Below, piece after piece: positions 15,536 to 23,951 of a stretch of 34,293 bases of DNA. Position numbers and translations under genes: made by a program. The stretch lies in the NCBI GenBank assembly GCA_025450765.1, contig JANWLS010000183.1, positions 1-34,293 on the forward strand, read 5' to 3'. This DNA comes from Vicinamibacterales bacterium. Lineage in GTDB: Bacteria > Acidobacteriota > Vicinamibacteria > Vicinamibacterales > CAVVIG01. Under the pieces are notes generated by a model. That model was given only the letters and a program-made list of their open reading frames with translations. It did not search any database and was not told the DNA's origin. How positions within the stretch are numbered: the first letter of the stretch is position 1; the number at the start of each line of letters is the position of its first letter.

Positions 15536-18280
15536 ATGCCGACCGCCAACAGTTTCAAGACCCGCACGGAACTCACCGTCGACGGGAAGACCTACGACTA
15601 CTTCAGCCTGCCCGCGCTCGAGCGCGCCGGCTTTCCGCGCATCGCGAAGCTGCCGTTCTCGCTGAAGATCCTGCTGGAGAACCTGCTGCGGCGCGAGGAC
15701 GGCCGGGCCGTGACGGCTGATGACATCCGCGCCCTCGCCAGCTGGGCGCCCGACGATCCCGGCACACGCGAGCTCGCGTTCACGCCGGCCCGCGTCCTCC
15801 TCCAGGATTTCACCGGCGTCCCGGCCGTGGTGGATCTCGCCGCGATGCGCGACGGGATCGCGCGCCTGGGCGGCGATCCGAACCGCGTCAATCCCCTCCA
15901 GCCGGTGGAGCTGGTCATCGACCATTCCGTGCAGGTCGATTTCTTCGGCCGACCGGATGCGTTCCGCAAGAACGCGGCGCTCGAGTTCGAGCGCAACCGC
16001 GAGCGGTACGCGTTCCTGCGCTGGGGACAGACCGCCTTCGATCGGTTCCGCGTCGTCCCGCCCGACACCGGCATCGTCCACCAGGTGAACCTCGAATACC
16101 TCGCGCGTGTCATCTGCGCCGAGGACGTGGACGGGCGAACGCTCGCGTTCCCGGACACGCTCGTCGGCACCGACTCGCACACGACGATGGTGAACGGCCT
16201 CGGTGTGGTGGGATGGGGCGTTGGCGGCATCGAAGCCGAGGCGGCGATGCTCGGCCAGCCGATTTCGATGCTGCTCCCCAAAGTGGTCGGCTTCAAGCTC
16301 ACCGGCCGGCTGCCGGAGGGGACGACGGCGACCGACCTGGTGTTGATGATTACCGAGCGGCTCCGCAAGCACGGGGTCGTCGGGAAGTTCGTCGAGTTCT
16401 ACGGGCCCGGGCTCGCCTCGCTCACGCTGGCCGATCGCGCGACGCTCGGCAACATGTCGCCGGAGTATGGCGCCACGATCGCCATCTGCCCGATCGATGC
16501 GATGACGATCGAGTATCTGCGGCTCACGGCCCGTGACGACTCGCGCGTGAAGCTGGTGGAAGCCTACGCCAAGGCGCAGGGGCTCTTCCACGATCAGCGC
16601 TCGACCGAGGCCGAGTACAGCGAGCATATCGAGCTGGACCTCGGACAGGTCGAGCCGAGCCTCGCCGGCCCGCGGCGACCGCAGGATCGCGTGCCGCTCA
16701 AGGATGCGAAGGAGGGCTTCGGCAAGGCCCTGCCGTCGCTCATGGTCGATCAAACGAAGAAGGCCGCCGCGGTGCCGCCGCGGACATCCGTCTGGAACGA
16801 CGAGGGTGGCGCCACCGGCGGTGTGGCCGTCGCGAACCAGCCGGCCGTCGAGCACGAGGTCGATCACGGCTCGGTCGTCATCGCCGCGATCACGAGCTGC
16901 ACGAATACGTCGAACCCGAGCGTGATGATCGGCGCCGGCCTGCTGGCGAAGAAGGCGGTCGAGCGCGGATTGACGTCGCGGCCGTGGGTGAAGACGAGCC
17001 TCGCGCCCGGGTCGAAGGTCGTCACCGAGTACTTGCGCAAGTCGGGACTGCTGCCGTACCTCGAGCAGCTCGGATTCGGCCTGGTCGGCTACGGCTGCAC
17101 GACCTGCATCGGCAACAGCGGTCCGCTGCCCGAGGAAGTGTCCGCCGAGGTGAAGGAGCGCAACCTGGTCGTCGCGTCCGTGCTGAGCGGCAACCGCAAC
17201 TTCGAAGGGCGCATCCAGTCACAGGTCCGCGCCAATTACCTCGCGTCGCCTCCGCTGGTGGTGGCCTATGCGCTCGCCGGACGCATGACGATGGACATCA
17301 CGACCGAGCCACTCGGGACCGATGGCCAGGGCAAGGCCGTCTACCTGAAGGACGTGTGGCCGAGCCAGCGCGAGATCCAGGCGGCGATGGCGGCGGTGAG
17401 CGCCGACATGTTCCGCGAGCAGTATGCGGACGTCTTCCGGGGCGACGAACAGTGGCGGTCGCTCGACGTGCCGACGGGCGATCGCTTCGCCTGGGAAGAC
17501 TCGTCGACCTACGTGCGGAACCCGCCGTTCTTCGACGGATTGCCGAAACAGCCGGCGCCGCTCGCCGACATCTCGGCCGCCCGCGCGCTCGCGCTGCTCG
17601 GCGATTCGGTGACGACGGATCACATTTCGCCGGCGGGATCGAGTCCGGCGGACGGGCCGGCGGGGAAGTATCTCATCGCGCACGGCGTCTCGCCCCGCGA
17701 CTTCAACTCGTTCGGATCGCGCCGCGGGAATCACGAAGTGATGATGCGGGGCACCTTCGCCAACGTTCGTCTCCGCAATCAGCTCGCGCCGGGCACCGAG
17801 GGCGGATGGACGCGCTACCAGCCCGATGGCGCCGAGATGACGATCTTCGACGCGGCGATGAAATACGCCGACGCCGGCGTGCCGCTGCTCGTGCTGGCGG
17901 GCAAGGAATATGGATCGGGCTCCTCGCGCGACTGGGCGGCGAAGGGGACCATGCTGCTCGGCGTGCGCGCGGTGATCGCCGAAAGCTTCGAGCGGATCCA
18001 TCGGAGCAACCTCGTGAACATGGGGGTGCTGCCGCTGCAGTTCCGCGAGGGCGAGACGGCGGCATCGCTCGGCCTGAGCGGCACCGAGAGCTTCGCCATC
18101 ACCGGCATCGCCAGCGGCCTCGAGCCGCGCGGCGCGGTCACCGTGACGGCGCGCGACGCCAAAGGCGGCGAGACGCGCATCACCGCCAGCGTCCGCATCG
18201 ACACGCCCGAGGAGCTCACGGCGTTCCGCCACGGCGGCATCCTGCCGTACGTGCTGCGGCAGCTCGCCGGAGTGGTCTAG
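15536..18280 (+). CDS. acnA: Aconitate hydratase A
   Basis: A 914-residue [4Fe-4S] enzyme that interconverts citrate and isocitrate in the TCA cycle. It has the full AcnA/IRP length and order. An N-terminal region contains the [20 protein letters not shown]-type block (here [20 protein letters not shown]). The cluster cysteines are Cys455 ([10 protein letters not shown]), Cys521 and Cys524 ([10 protein letters not shown]). The swivelling C-terminal domain contains [28 protein letters not shown] and [16 protein letters not shown]. The queG ATG follows the acnA stop immediately. Large antisense ORFs over this gene are GC-driven shadows. Confidence 0.98.
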   Translation: MPTANSFKTRTELTVDGKTYDYFSLPALERAGFPRIAKLPFSLKILLENLLRREDGRAVTADDIRALASWAPDDPGTRELAFTPARVLLQDFTGVPAVVDLAAMRDGIARLGGDPNRVNPLQPVELVIDHSVQVDFFGRPDAFRKNAALEFERNRERYAFLRWGQTAFDRFRVVPPDTGIVHQVNLEYLARVICAEDVDGRTLAFPDTLVGTDSHTTMVNGLGVVGWGVGGIEAEAAMLGQPISMLLPKVVGFKLTGRLPEGTTATDLVLMITERLRKHGVVGKFVEFYGPGLASLTLADRATLGNMSPEYGATIAICPIDAMTIEYLRLTARDDSRVKLVEAYAKAQGLFHDQRSTEAEYSEHIELDLGQVEPSLAGPRRPQDRVPLKDAKEGFGKALPSLMVDQTKKAAAVPPRTSVWNDEGGATGGVAVANQPAVEHEVDHGSVVIAAITSCTNTSNPSVMIGAGLLAKKAVERGLTSRPWVKTSLAPGSKVVTEYLRKSGLLPYLEQLGFGLVGYGCTTCIGNSGPLPEEVSAEVKERNLVVASVLSGNRNFEGRIQSQVRANYLASPPLVVAYALAGRMTMDITTEPLGTDGQGKAVYLKDVWPSQREIQAAMAAVSADMFREQYADVFRGDEQWRSLDVPTGDRFAWEDSSTYVRNPPFFDGLPKQPAPLADISAARALALLGDSVTTDHISPAGSSPADGPAGKYLIAHGVSPRDFNSFGSRRGNHEVMMRGTFANVRLRNQLAPGTEGGWTRYQPDGAEMTIFDAAMKYADAGVPLLVLAGKEYGSGSSRDWAAKGTMLLGVRAVIAESFERIHRSNLVNMGVLPLQFREGETAASLGLSGTESFAITGIASGLEPRGAVTVTARDAKGGETRITASVRIDTPEELTAFRHGGILPYVLRQLAGVV

Positions 18281-19324
18281 ATGCTCACGGCTGCGCGCGT
18301 CAAGGACCACGCGCGCAGTCTTGGCTTCGACCTCTGCGGCATCGCGCAGGCGGCGGTTCACCCGGAGCTGGCGCACTACCAGGCCTGGATCGACCGCGGG
18401 TACGCCGGCACGATGGCGTACCTGGAGCGCACCGCCGAACGGCGCGCCGACGTGCGCCACGTGCTCCCTTCCGCCCAATCGGTGATTGTCACCGGCACCA
18501 TCTATCACACCGACCGTCCCTATTCGACCGACATCCACGATGCGTCGCGCGCGCTTCTCGCGCGGTACGCCTGGGGCGACGATTATCACGACGTGATCGA
18601 GCGGCGCCTGGAGGCGCTGGTCGACTGGATGCGCGGTGAGGCCGGCGAGTCGTTCGAGGCCAAGCCGTACGTCGACACGGGGCCGGTGCAGGAGCGTGTC
18701 TACGCGCGCCATGCGGGTCTCGGCTGGATCGGCAAGAACACCTGCCTGATCAATCAGGAGCTCGGCTCCTGGCTCTTTCTCGCCGAGATCCTCTGCAGCC
18801 TGCCGCTCGAGCCCGACACCGCAGGGTTCGATCGCTGCGGGAGCTGCACCCTGTGCCTCGACTGGTGCCCGACGGGCGCGCTCGTCGCGCCGGGCGAGCT
18901 CGACGCCACGCGCTGCCTGTCGTATCTGACGATCGAGCTGAAGGGCGGCATGCCCGAGGCCTGGCGCGATCGGGTCGGCGAGCACGTGTACGGGTGCGAC
19001 ATCTGCCAGGACGTGTGCCCCTGGAATCTCGCGCCGGCGGTGTCGAGCGATCCCGCCTGGCAGCCGCGTCCGGGCCTGGATGGGCCGGCGCTGCTCGATC
19101 TCTGGCGGCTCTCCGACACCGCGCTGCGGGCGCTGATCAAGGGGAGTGCGATGACGCGCGCGAAGATCACCGGGCTGCGCCGGAATCTCGCCGTTGCCCT
19201 CGGCAACGCCGGCGATCGCGCCGCGATCGCCGAGCTGTCGCGCGATCGCGACGATGCGCCGTCGCTGCAGGATCCAATGGTGCGCGAACACGTCGCCTGG
19301 GCCATCGAAAAGCTGCAGGGGTAG
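18281..19324 (+). CDS. queG: Epoxyqueuosine reductase
   Basis: A 347-residue cobalamin- and iron-sulfur-dependent enzyme catalysing the last step of queuosine synthesis in tRNA. The N-terminal domain has DVRHVLPSAQSVIVTG and KPYVDTGPVQERVYARHAGLGWIGKNT, the cobalamin-binding, catalytic Asp-containing region. Two ferredoxin-like cluster motifs follow, CGSCTLCLDWCPTGAL and YGCDICQDVCPWN. The C-terminus (LRRNLAVALGNAGDRAAIAEL) looks like a short HEAT-type repeat, as in other QueG proteins. The start abuts the acnA stop without spacing; co-expression is likely but there is no obvious functional link. Confidence 0.96.
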   Translation: MLTAARVKDHARSLGFDLCGIAQAAVHPELAHYQAWIDRGYAGTMAYLERTAERRADVRHVLPSAQSVIVTGTIYHTDRPYSTDIHDASRALLARYAWGDDYHDVIERRLEALVDWMRGEAGESFEAKPYVDTGPVQERVYARHAGLGWIGKNTCLINQELGSWLFLAEILCSLPLEPDTAGFDRCGSCTLCLDWCPTGALVAPGELDATRCLSYLTIELKGGMPEAWRDRVGEHVYGCDICQDVCPWNLAPAVSSDPAWQPRPGLDGPALLDLWRLSDTALRALIKGSAMTRAKITGLRRNLAVALGNAGDRAAIAELSRDRDDAPSLQDPMVREHVAWAIEKLQG

Positions 19325-19340
19325 GCGCCGTCTTCAGGCC

Positions 19341-19389
19341 TGGACCTCGGATCTCGGACGTGGGACGTCGGACCCCGGACCCCGGACGC
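19341..19389. repeat. Seven copies of a 7-bp GGAC repeat upstream of yqgE
   Basis: Seven contiguous 7-mers fill 49 bp: TGGACCT, CGGATCT, CGGACGT, GGGACGT, CGGACCC, CGGACCC, CGGACGC. The consensus is CGGACNY. The array fills most of the 88-bp gap between queG and yqgE and ends 11 bp before the -10-like TATGAT. Two similar units (CGGACGT CGGACTC) occur at 33802-33815, after the di-haem gene. Confidence 0.85.
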
Positions 19390-19400
19390 GTCCCGTGTCA

Positions 19401-19406
19401 TATGAT
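19401..19406 (+). promoter_or_regulatory. -10 hexamer for yqgE, leaderless spacing
   Basis: TATGAT is a 5/6 match to TATAAT and ends six bases before the ATG at 19413. Transcription would begin at or next to the start codon. The -35 position would fall in the heptamer array and has no TTGACA-like match. Confidence 0.5.
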
Positions 19407-19412
19407 GATTCC

Positions 19413-19976
19413 ATGCCTGACGAGCACTCCGACTCTCTCGCGCCGGCCTTGCTGCTTTCCATGCCGCAGCTCGCCGATCCGAACTTCGCGCGCAGCGTGA
19501 TCCTGCTGTGCCGGCACACGGTGGATGGTGCGTTCGGCCTCGTCATCAACCGGCAGCTTCCGCTGCCTGCGCGTGTGGTCGTCCAGGAGGATCCGGCGAC
19601 GACCTCCGAAAAAGAGGTGCCCGTCTGGCTGGGCGGTCCCGTCGAGCAGGAGCGGAGCTGGATTCTCCTCGGCGATGATCCCGGCGATGCGGAAGCGACG
19701 CCGATCATCGACGGGCTCTACGTCTCCACCTCGCCTGAGCTGCTGAAGCGCTTGACGGGCGGCGCGCTCCCGCGCGCGCGGCTCCTCGTCGGCTACGCCG
19801 GCTGGGGGCCCGGGCAGCTCGACGCCGAGTTGAAGCAGTCGGCGTGGCTCACGACCGACGTCACCATGGACCTCGTCTTCGAGACGCCGGCCGACAGCAT
19901 GTGGGAGACGGCGATCCGCCGCCTTGGCGCCGATCCCGCCACCCTGCAGATGGGCGGGCATGGGGGAGTGCATTAG
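19413..19976 (+). CDS. YqgE/AlgH family protein
   Basis: A 187-residue protein of the YqgE/AlgH family (DUF179). Characteristic blocks are APALLLSMPQLADPNFARSV, ILLCRHTVDGAFGLVINR, VWLGGPVEQERSWIL, LVGYAGWGPGQLDAEL and SAWLTTDVTMDLVFE, ending with the typical AIRRLGADPATLQM. The molecular role is unsettled; AlgH affects alginate regulation in Pseudomonas. ATG 19413 is chosen because the family begins a few residues later and the longer track ORF (from 19194) runs through queG and the repeat. The M49-like gene begins at the next base after its stop. Confidence 0.93.
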   Translation: MPDEHSDSLAPALLLSMPQLADPNFARSVILLCRHTVDGAFGLVINRQLPLPARVVVQEDPATTSEKEVPVWLGGPVEQERSWILLGDDPGDAEATPIIDGLYVSTSPELLKRLTGGALPRARLLVGYAGWGPGQLDAELKQSAWLTTDVTMDLVFETPADSMWETAIRRLGADPATLQMGGHGGVH

Positions 19977-21674
19977 ATGACAACGCGATGGGCCGCTCTC
20001 GTGGTCACGACGATGCTGGCGTGCGGGGGAGTGATCGCCGCCCAGGAGAAATCGATGCCCGATACCGCAACACTGCAGGCGATGACGGCGCGGTTCGCGC
20101 CCGTGGATCTCACGGTCGACCTCTCGGCGGTTCCCGCGCGTGAGCACCAGGTCCTGGCGAAGCTCGTCGAAGCGTCGCAGATCATGAACGCGATCTTCCT
20201 GCGCCAGGTCTGGGCCGGCAACGAGTCGCGGCTGTTCCAGCTGGCGGAGGATCACAGCGCGCTCGGGCAGGCGCGCCTGCACTACTTCCTGATCAACAAG
20301 GGGCCATGGTCGCGCCTCGATCACGACGAGCCGTTCCTCCCCGGTGTGCTGGCGACGAAGCCCGAGGGGGCGAACTTCTATCCGGCCGGGGCCACCAAGG
20401 CGGACGTGGCGGCCTGGATCGACAAGCTGCCGGCCGACCAGAAGGCACGAGCCACCGGATTTTTCACGACGATCCGCCGCACGGCCGACGGGGCGTTCAC
20501 GATCGTCCCCTACAGCCTGGAGTACCAGGGCGAACTGGCGCGGGCGGCGCAGTTGTTGCGTGATGCCGCGGCGCTCACGGCGGATCCGACGCTCAAGAGC
20601 TATCTCGAGAAGCGGGCCGACGCGTTCCTGACCGACGACTACTATCCGAGTGACGTCGCCTGGATGGAGCTCGACGGAGATATCGAGCCGACCATTGGTC
20701 CGTACGAGGTGTACGAGGACGGCTGGTTCAACTACAAGGCCGCCTTCGAGTCGTACATCACGGTGCGCGACGAAGCGGAGACGAAGAAGCTGCAGACGCT
20801 CGGGTCGCACCTGCAGGAAATCGAGAACACGCTGCCGATCGATCCCGGGTATCGGAATCCGCACCTGGGCGGCATGGCGCCGATCCGCGTCGTCAACGAG
20901 ATCTACGCCGCCGGCGACGGCAACGTCGGCGTCCAGACGGCCGCCTTCAACCTCCCGAACGACGAGCGCGTCATCCGGGAGAAGGGATCGAAGCGCGTGA
21001 TGCTGCGCAACGTGCAGCAGGCGAAGTTCAGGCTGACGCTCGTGCCGATTTCACGCGTGGTGCTCTCGCCGGCCGACCAGGCGAACGTGTCGTTCGACGC
21101 GTTCTTCACGCACACGGTGATGCACGAGCTGATGCACGGGCTCGGGCCGCACAACATCACGGTGAACGGGCAGGCGACCACCGTCCGCCAGGAGCTGAAG
21201 GACACCTACAGCGCCATCGAGGAAGCGAAGGCGGACATCTCGGGTCTCTTCGCCCTGCAGTACCTGATCGATCACGGGGTGCTCGACAAGTCGCTCGAAC
21301 GGACGATGTACACGACGTTCCTGGCGTCGGCGTTTCGATCGATCCGCTTCGGCATCAACGAGGCGCACGGACTCGGCCAGGCCGTGCAGCTCAATTACCT
21401 GCTCGATCACGGCGCGTTCGAGGTCCATGCCGACGGCACCTTCGCCGTGAATCCTGCGAAGATCCGCGACGGCGTCACGTCCCTCACGCACGAGTTCATG
21501 ACCATCGAAGCCGAGGGCAATGTGACGAAAGCGCGCGAGATGCTCAAGACGCTCGGCGTCATCCGGCCGCCGGTGCAGCACCTGCTGGACGCGCTGAAGT
21601 CGGTGCCGGTGGACATCGAGCCGCGCTTCACGACCGCGGACGGGCTGGTGGAGGCGGATCGGGGCGGGAATTGA
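19977..21674 (+). CDS. Exported M49-like zinc metallopeptidase
   Basis: A 565-residue protein with a signal peptide (about residues 1-22, ending IAA-QEK). The zinc motif HELMH (383-387, followed by GLGPHNITV) and EEAKADISGL (415-424) match the pattern HExxH-GxGPH...EEAKAD of the dipeptidyl-peptidase III (M49)-related family, in which the second glutamate is the third ligand. Classical DPP III uses the six-residue HExxGH; this five-residue form is the variant found in the C-terminal domain of plant NUDT3-type proteins. The domain spans most of the mature chain. The predicted site is the periplasm or cell surface. Its ATG directly follows the yqgE stop. The substrate is unknown. Confidence 0.85.
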   Translation: MTTRWAALVVTTMLACGGVIAAQEKSMPDTATLQAMTARFAPVDLTVDLSAVPAREHQVLAKLVEASQIMNAIFLRQVWAGNESRLFQLAEDHSALGQARLHYFLINKGPWSRLDHDEPFLPGVLATKPEGANFYPAGATKADVAAWIDKLPADQKARATGFFTTIRRTADGAFTIVPYSLEYQGELARAAQLLRDAAALTADPTLKSYLEKRADAFLTDDYYPSDVAWMELDGDIEPTIGPYEVYEDGWFNYKAAFESYITVRDEAETKKLQTLGSHLQEIENTLPIDPGYRNPHLGGMAPIRVVNEIYAAGDGNVGVQTAAFNLPNDERVIREKGSKRVMLRNVQQAKFRLTLVPISRVVLSPADQANVSFDAFFTHTVMHELMHGLGPHNITVNGQATTVRQELKDTYSAIEEAKADISGLFALQYLIDHGVLDKSLERTMYTTFLASAFRSIRFGINEAHGLGQAVQLNYLLDHGAFEVHADGTFAVNPAKIRDGVTSLTHEFMTIEAEGNVTKAREMLKTLGVIRPPVQHLLDALKSVPVDIEPRFTTADGLVEADRGGN

Positions 21675-22412
21675 CTACAACTCCGCAAGTTCCTCGAGCG
21701 TCCCCCGATTCAGCACCACGAACCCGTCCGGCTCGGTCCGGACGATCTGCTGCTTCCCCCAGCGGCTCATGATCCGGATGCAGGTTTCGATCGTCGTCCC
21801 GGCGAGGTCGGCGAGATCCTGGCGGGACAGCGCGACCGGGATGAAGAGGCCGCCGCGATCCGGGCGCCCGGACTGATCGGCCAGCTTGAGCATCGCGCGC
21901 GCGACGCGCGGCTCCACACGCGTGCCGCTCAATTCCGCGAGGCGGTTGGTGAGCTCGATCAACCGGTGCGTGAGGCCGAAGAGCAGGCCGCGGGCGAGCG
22001 TGGGGTGCGCCTCGAGCTCGGTGAAGAACGCCTGGCGCGGGATCATCACGCAGACCGTTTCTTCGAGCGCCGCCGCCGAGGCGGGAAACGGACGCCCTTC
22101 GTACGCCGCGACGGCTCCCAGCGGATCGCCGGGTCCGAAAATCTCCAGGATCACGTCCTTGCCGACGGGCGTCGACTTGTAGATCTTCACGCGCCCCTGC
22201 GCGATGGTGCAGAAGAAGTCCGAGTCGGCCCCTTCCTCGAAGATGACATCGCCGCGCTGGTAGGTCGCCACGCGCGCATGGCGCGCGAGCTTCGCCAGGT
22301 CCTCGCCGGCCAGCTTGCGGAACAGCGTCGTTGCATGCAGCAGTTGCTCAGCCGTCTTGGTCGTGACTGCCTCCTTTGGCTCGCCGGATGCCGGAGGTAG
22401 AATACCGCGCAT
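21675..22412 (-). CDS. Crp/Fnr-family transcriptional regulator
   Basis: A 245-residue regulator (from ATG 22412). An N-terminal cyclic-nucleotide-binding-type beta roll spans roughly residues 40-140 ([38 protein letters not shown]). A dimerisation helix follows, then a winged HTH with [21 protein letters not shown] as the recognition region. It lacks the N-terminal cysteine set of O2-sensing Fnr and the usual cAMP-contact Arg-Ser pair, so the ligand cannot be assigned. The start is uncertain: the track start (22502) lies deep inside the divergent gene, and 22412 still overlaps that gene's start codon. Its stop abuts the M49 stop. Confidence 0.88.
   Translation of the reverse strand: MRGILPPASGEPKEAVTTKTAEQLLHATTLFRKLAGEDLAKLARHARVATYQRGDVIFEEGADSDFFCTIAQGRVKIYKSTPVGKDVILEIFGPGDPLGAVAAYEGRPFPASAAALEETVCVMIPRQAFFTELEAHPTLARGLLFGLTHRLIELTNRLAELSGTRVEPRVARAMLKLADQSGRPDRGGLFIPVALSRQDLADLAGTTIETCIRIMSRWGKQQIVRTEPDGFVVLNRGTLEELAEL
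22398..22403 (+). promoter_or_regulatory. -10 hexamer for the dehydrogenase, leaderless spacing
   Basis: TAGAAT (5/6 to TATAAT) ends seven bases before ATG 22411, and TTGGCT lies 16 bp upstream of it as a possible -35. The GGAGGT just upstream looks like a Shine-Dalgarno sequence but overlaps the -10 and sits 12 bases from the ATG, so it is probably not used as one. Confidence 0.5.
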
Positions 22413-23343
22413 GCCGCCATTCGCGAACGCGTCGTCCACGTCCACCCGCATCGGCTGGATCGGCACCGGCGTCATGGGCGTGTCCATGTGTGGGCACCTC
22501 ATGGCGAAAGGCTATCCGGTCACGCTGTACAACCGCACGCGCGCCAAGGCGCAATCGCTCCTCGATCGTGGGGCGACCTGGGCCGACAGTCCCGAGGCGG
22601 TGGCGCGTGCCTCCGACATCGTCCTGACGATGGTGGGCTTTCCGCCGGACGTGCGGGAGGTGTATCTCGGGGCGCCGGGCCTCATGGCCGGTGCGCGCGC
22701 CGGGCACCTGTTCGTCGATTTCACGACCACGGATCCGGCGCTGAGCCGCGAGGTGGATGCGGCGGCGACCGCCGCGGGTGCGGCCGCCGTGGATGCGCCG
22801 GTCTCTGGCGGAGACGTCGGCGCGCGAAACGCGACGCTCTCGATCATGGTGGGTGGTGCGCCGGAGGCCGTGGAAGCCGCCCTTCCGCTCCTGCACATCG
22901 TCGGCAAGACAGTCGTGCACCAGGGGCCCGCCGGTGCCGGGCAGCACACGAAGATGTGCAACCAGATCACGATCGCCGGCACCATGATCGGCGTCTGCGA
23001 GGCGCTGCTCTACGGGCACAAGGCTGGTCTCGATCTCGAGACGATGCTGCGGTCGATCGGCGGAGGCGCGGCCGGCTGCTGGACGCTGGACAATCTCGCG
23101 CCCCGCATCCTGAAGCGGAACTTCGATCCCGGCTTCATGATCGATCACTTCATCAAGGATATGGGGATTGCGCTCGACGAGGCGCGCCGGATGCGCCTGT
23201 CGCTGCCGGGCCTGGCGCTCGTGCACCAGTTGTACGTGGCCGTGCAGGCGCAGGGACACGGCCGTGATGGCACGCATGCGCTCATGCTGGCGCTCGAGCA
23301 GATGTCGCACACCGAGGTGTCGCTCGGAGTGGCGCGGGTGTGA
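22411..23343 (+). CDS. 3-hydroxyisobutyrate dehydrogenase-family oxidoreductase
   Basis: A 310-residue NAD(P)-dependent beta-hydroxyacid dehydrogenase. It has the Rossmann motif [18 protein letters not shown], the substrate-binding block [19 protein letters not shown], and the catalytic-lysine region [12 protein letters not shown], followed by the all-helical C-terminal domain. Members oxidise 3-hydroxyisobutyrate, tartronate semialdehyde, 6-phosphogluconate-like or succinic-semialdehyde-type substrates. The exact substrate cannot be read from sequence, and no valine-degradation genes are adjacent. The stop overlaps the GTG of the HPP gene. Confidence 0.92.
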   Translation: MPPFANASSTSTRIGWIGTGVMGVSMCGHLMAKGYPVTLYNRTRAKAQSLLDRGATWADSPEAVARASDIVLTMVGFPPDVREVYLGAPGLMAGARAGHLFVDFTTTDPALSREVDAAATAAGAAAVDAPVSGGDVGARNATLSIMVGGAPEAVEAALPLLHIVGKTVVHQGPAGAGQHTKMCNQITIAGTMIGVCEALLYGHKAGLDLETMLRSIGGGAAGCWTLDNLAPRILKRNFDPGFMIDHFIKDMGIALDEARRMRLSLPGLALVHQLYVAVQAQGHGRDGTHALMLALEQMSHTEVSLGVARV

Positions 23344-23951
23344 CGGGCGGCCGTGTCCGCCCGCTGAAGCTGCTCGATCCGGCGGTCGTCCCGGGGCTGC
23401 TCGCGCGGCTCCGGCTCACGCGCCTGCTCGGTCGATTTCCGCCGCGGCCCATCTGGGCCGCGTTCATGTTCATCAACGGGTTCATCACGATCTGCATTCT
23501 CTCGGGCGTGGCCGAGCTCTCGAACACCCCGTTCATCTTTCCGTCGCTCGGCCCGACGGCCATTCTCTTCTTCGCGACACCGCTGTCCCCGTCGGCGAGC
23601 CCGCGCCACACCATCATCGGCCACGCCATCGGCATCGTCTGCGGGTACGGGGCGCTCGTCCTGACCGGATTGCAGCATCACCCGGCGGCGCTGCAGGTGG
23701 GGGTGAACGAGCCGCGCATCCTGGCGGCCGCGCTGTCGCTCGCCGCCACGAGCGCGCTGATGATCCTCCTCAAGGCGGCGCATCCACCCGCCGGCGCGAC
23801 GACGCTCATCGTGTCGCTCGGGATCGTGACGCGGCCGTTCTACCTCGGCGTGATCGAGATCGCCGTCGCGCTCTTGACCGTGCAGGCGGTCGTCATCAAT
23901 CGGCTGGCAGGGCTGGACTATCCCTTCTGGGTGGCACGCGCGCCGGACTAA
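23340..23951 (+). CDS. HPP family integral membrane protein
   Basis: A 203-residue protein with about four membrane segments. The family signatures [20 protein letters not shown] and [17 protein letters not shown] (the HPP motif) are clear. HPP proteins have been linked to nitrite transport in plastids and cyanobacteria, so nitrite or a related anion is one possible substrate here, by inference. The gene starts with GTG overlapping the dehydrogenase TGA by 3 bp. Its 3' end overlaps the convergent NnrS-like gene by 56 bp. Confidence 0.9.
   Translation: MTGGRVRPLKLLDPAVVPGLLARLRLTRLLGRFPPRPIWAAFMFINGFITICILSGVAELSNTPFIFPSLGPTAILFFATPLSPSASPRHTIIGHAIGIVCGYGALVLTGLQHHPAALQVGVNEPRILAAALSLAATSALMILLKAAHPPAGATTLIVSLGIVTRPFYLGVIEIAVALLTVQAVVINRLAGLDYPFWVARAPD

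Noticed and set aside
16984-18639. 551-aa plus-strand ORF overlapping acnA and queG
   Set aside because: Out-of-frame shadow of acnA, with Arg/Gly/Ala-rich composition and no family blocks.
17219-19291. 690-aa minus-strand ORF
   Set aside because: Antisense to acnA and queG, both of which have intact catalytic motifs; no signature of its own.
22393-22398. GGAGGT as the ribosome binding site of the dehydrogenase
   Set aside because: Twelve bases from the ATG and overlapping the TAGAAT -10; if that promoter is used it would not be in the mRNA.
21675-22412. Oxygen-sensing Fnr
   Set aside because: The N-terminal cysteine cluster needed for the [4Fe-4S] sensor is absent; only isolated cysteines occur.
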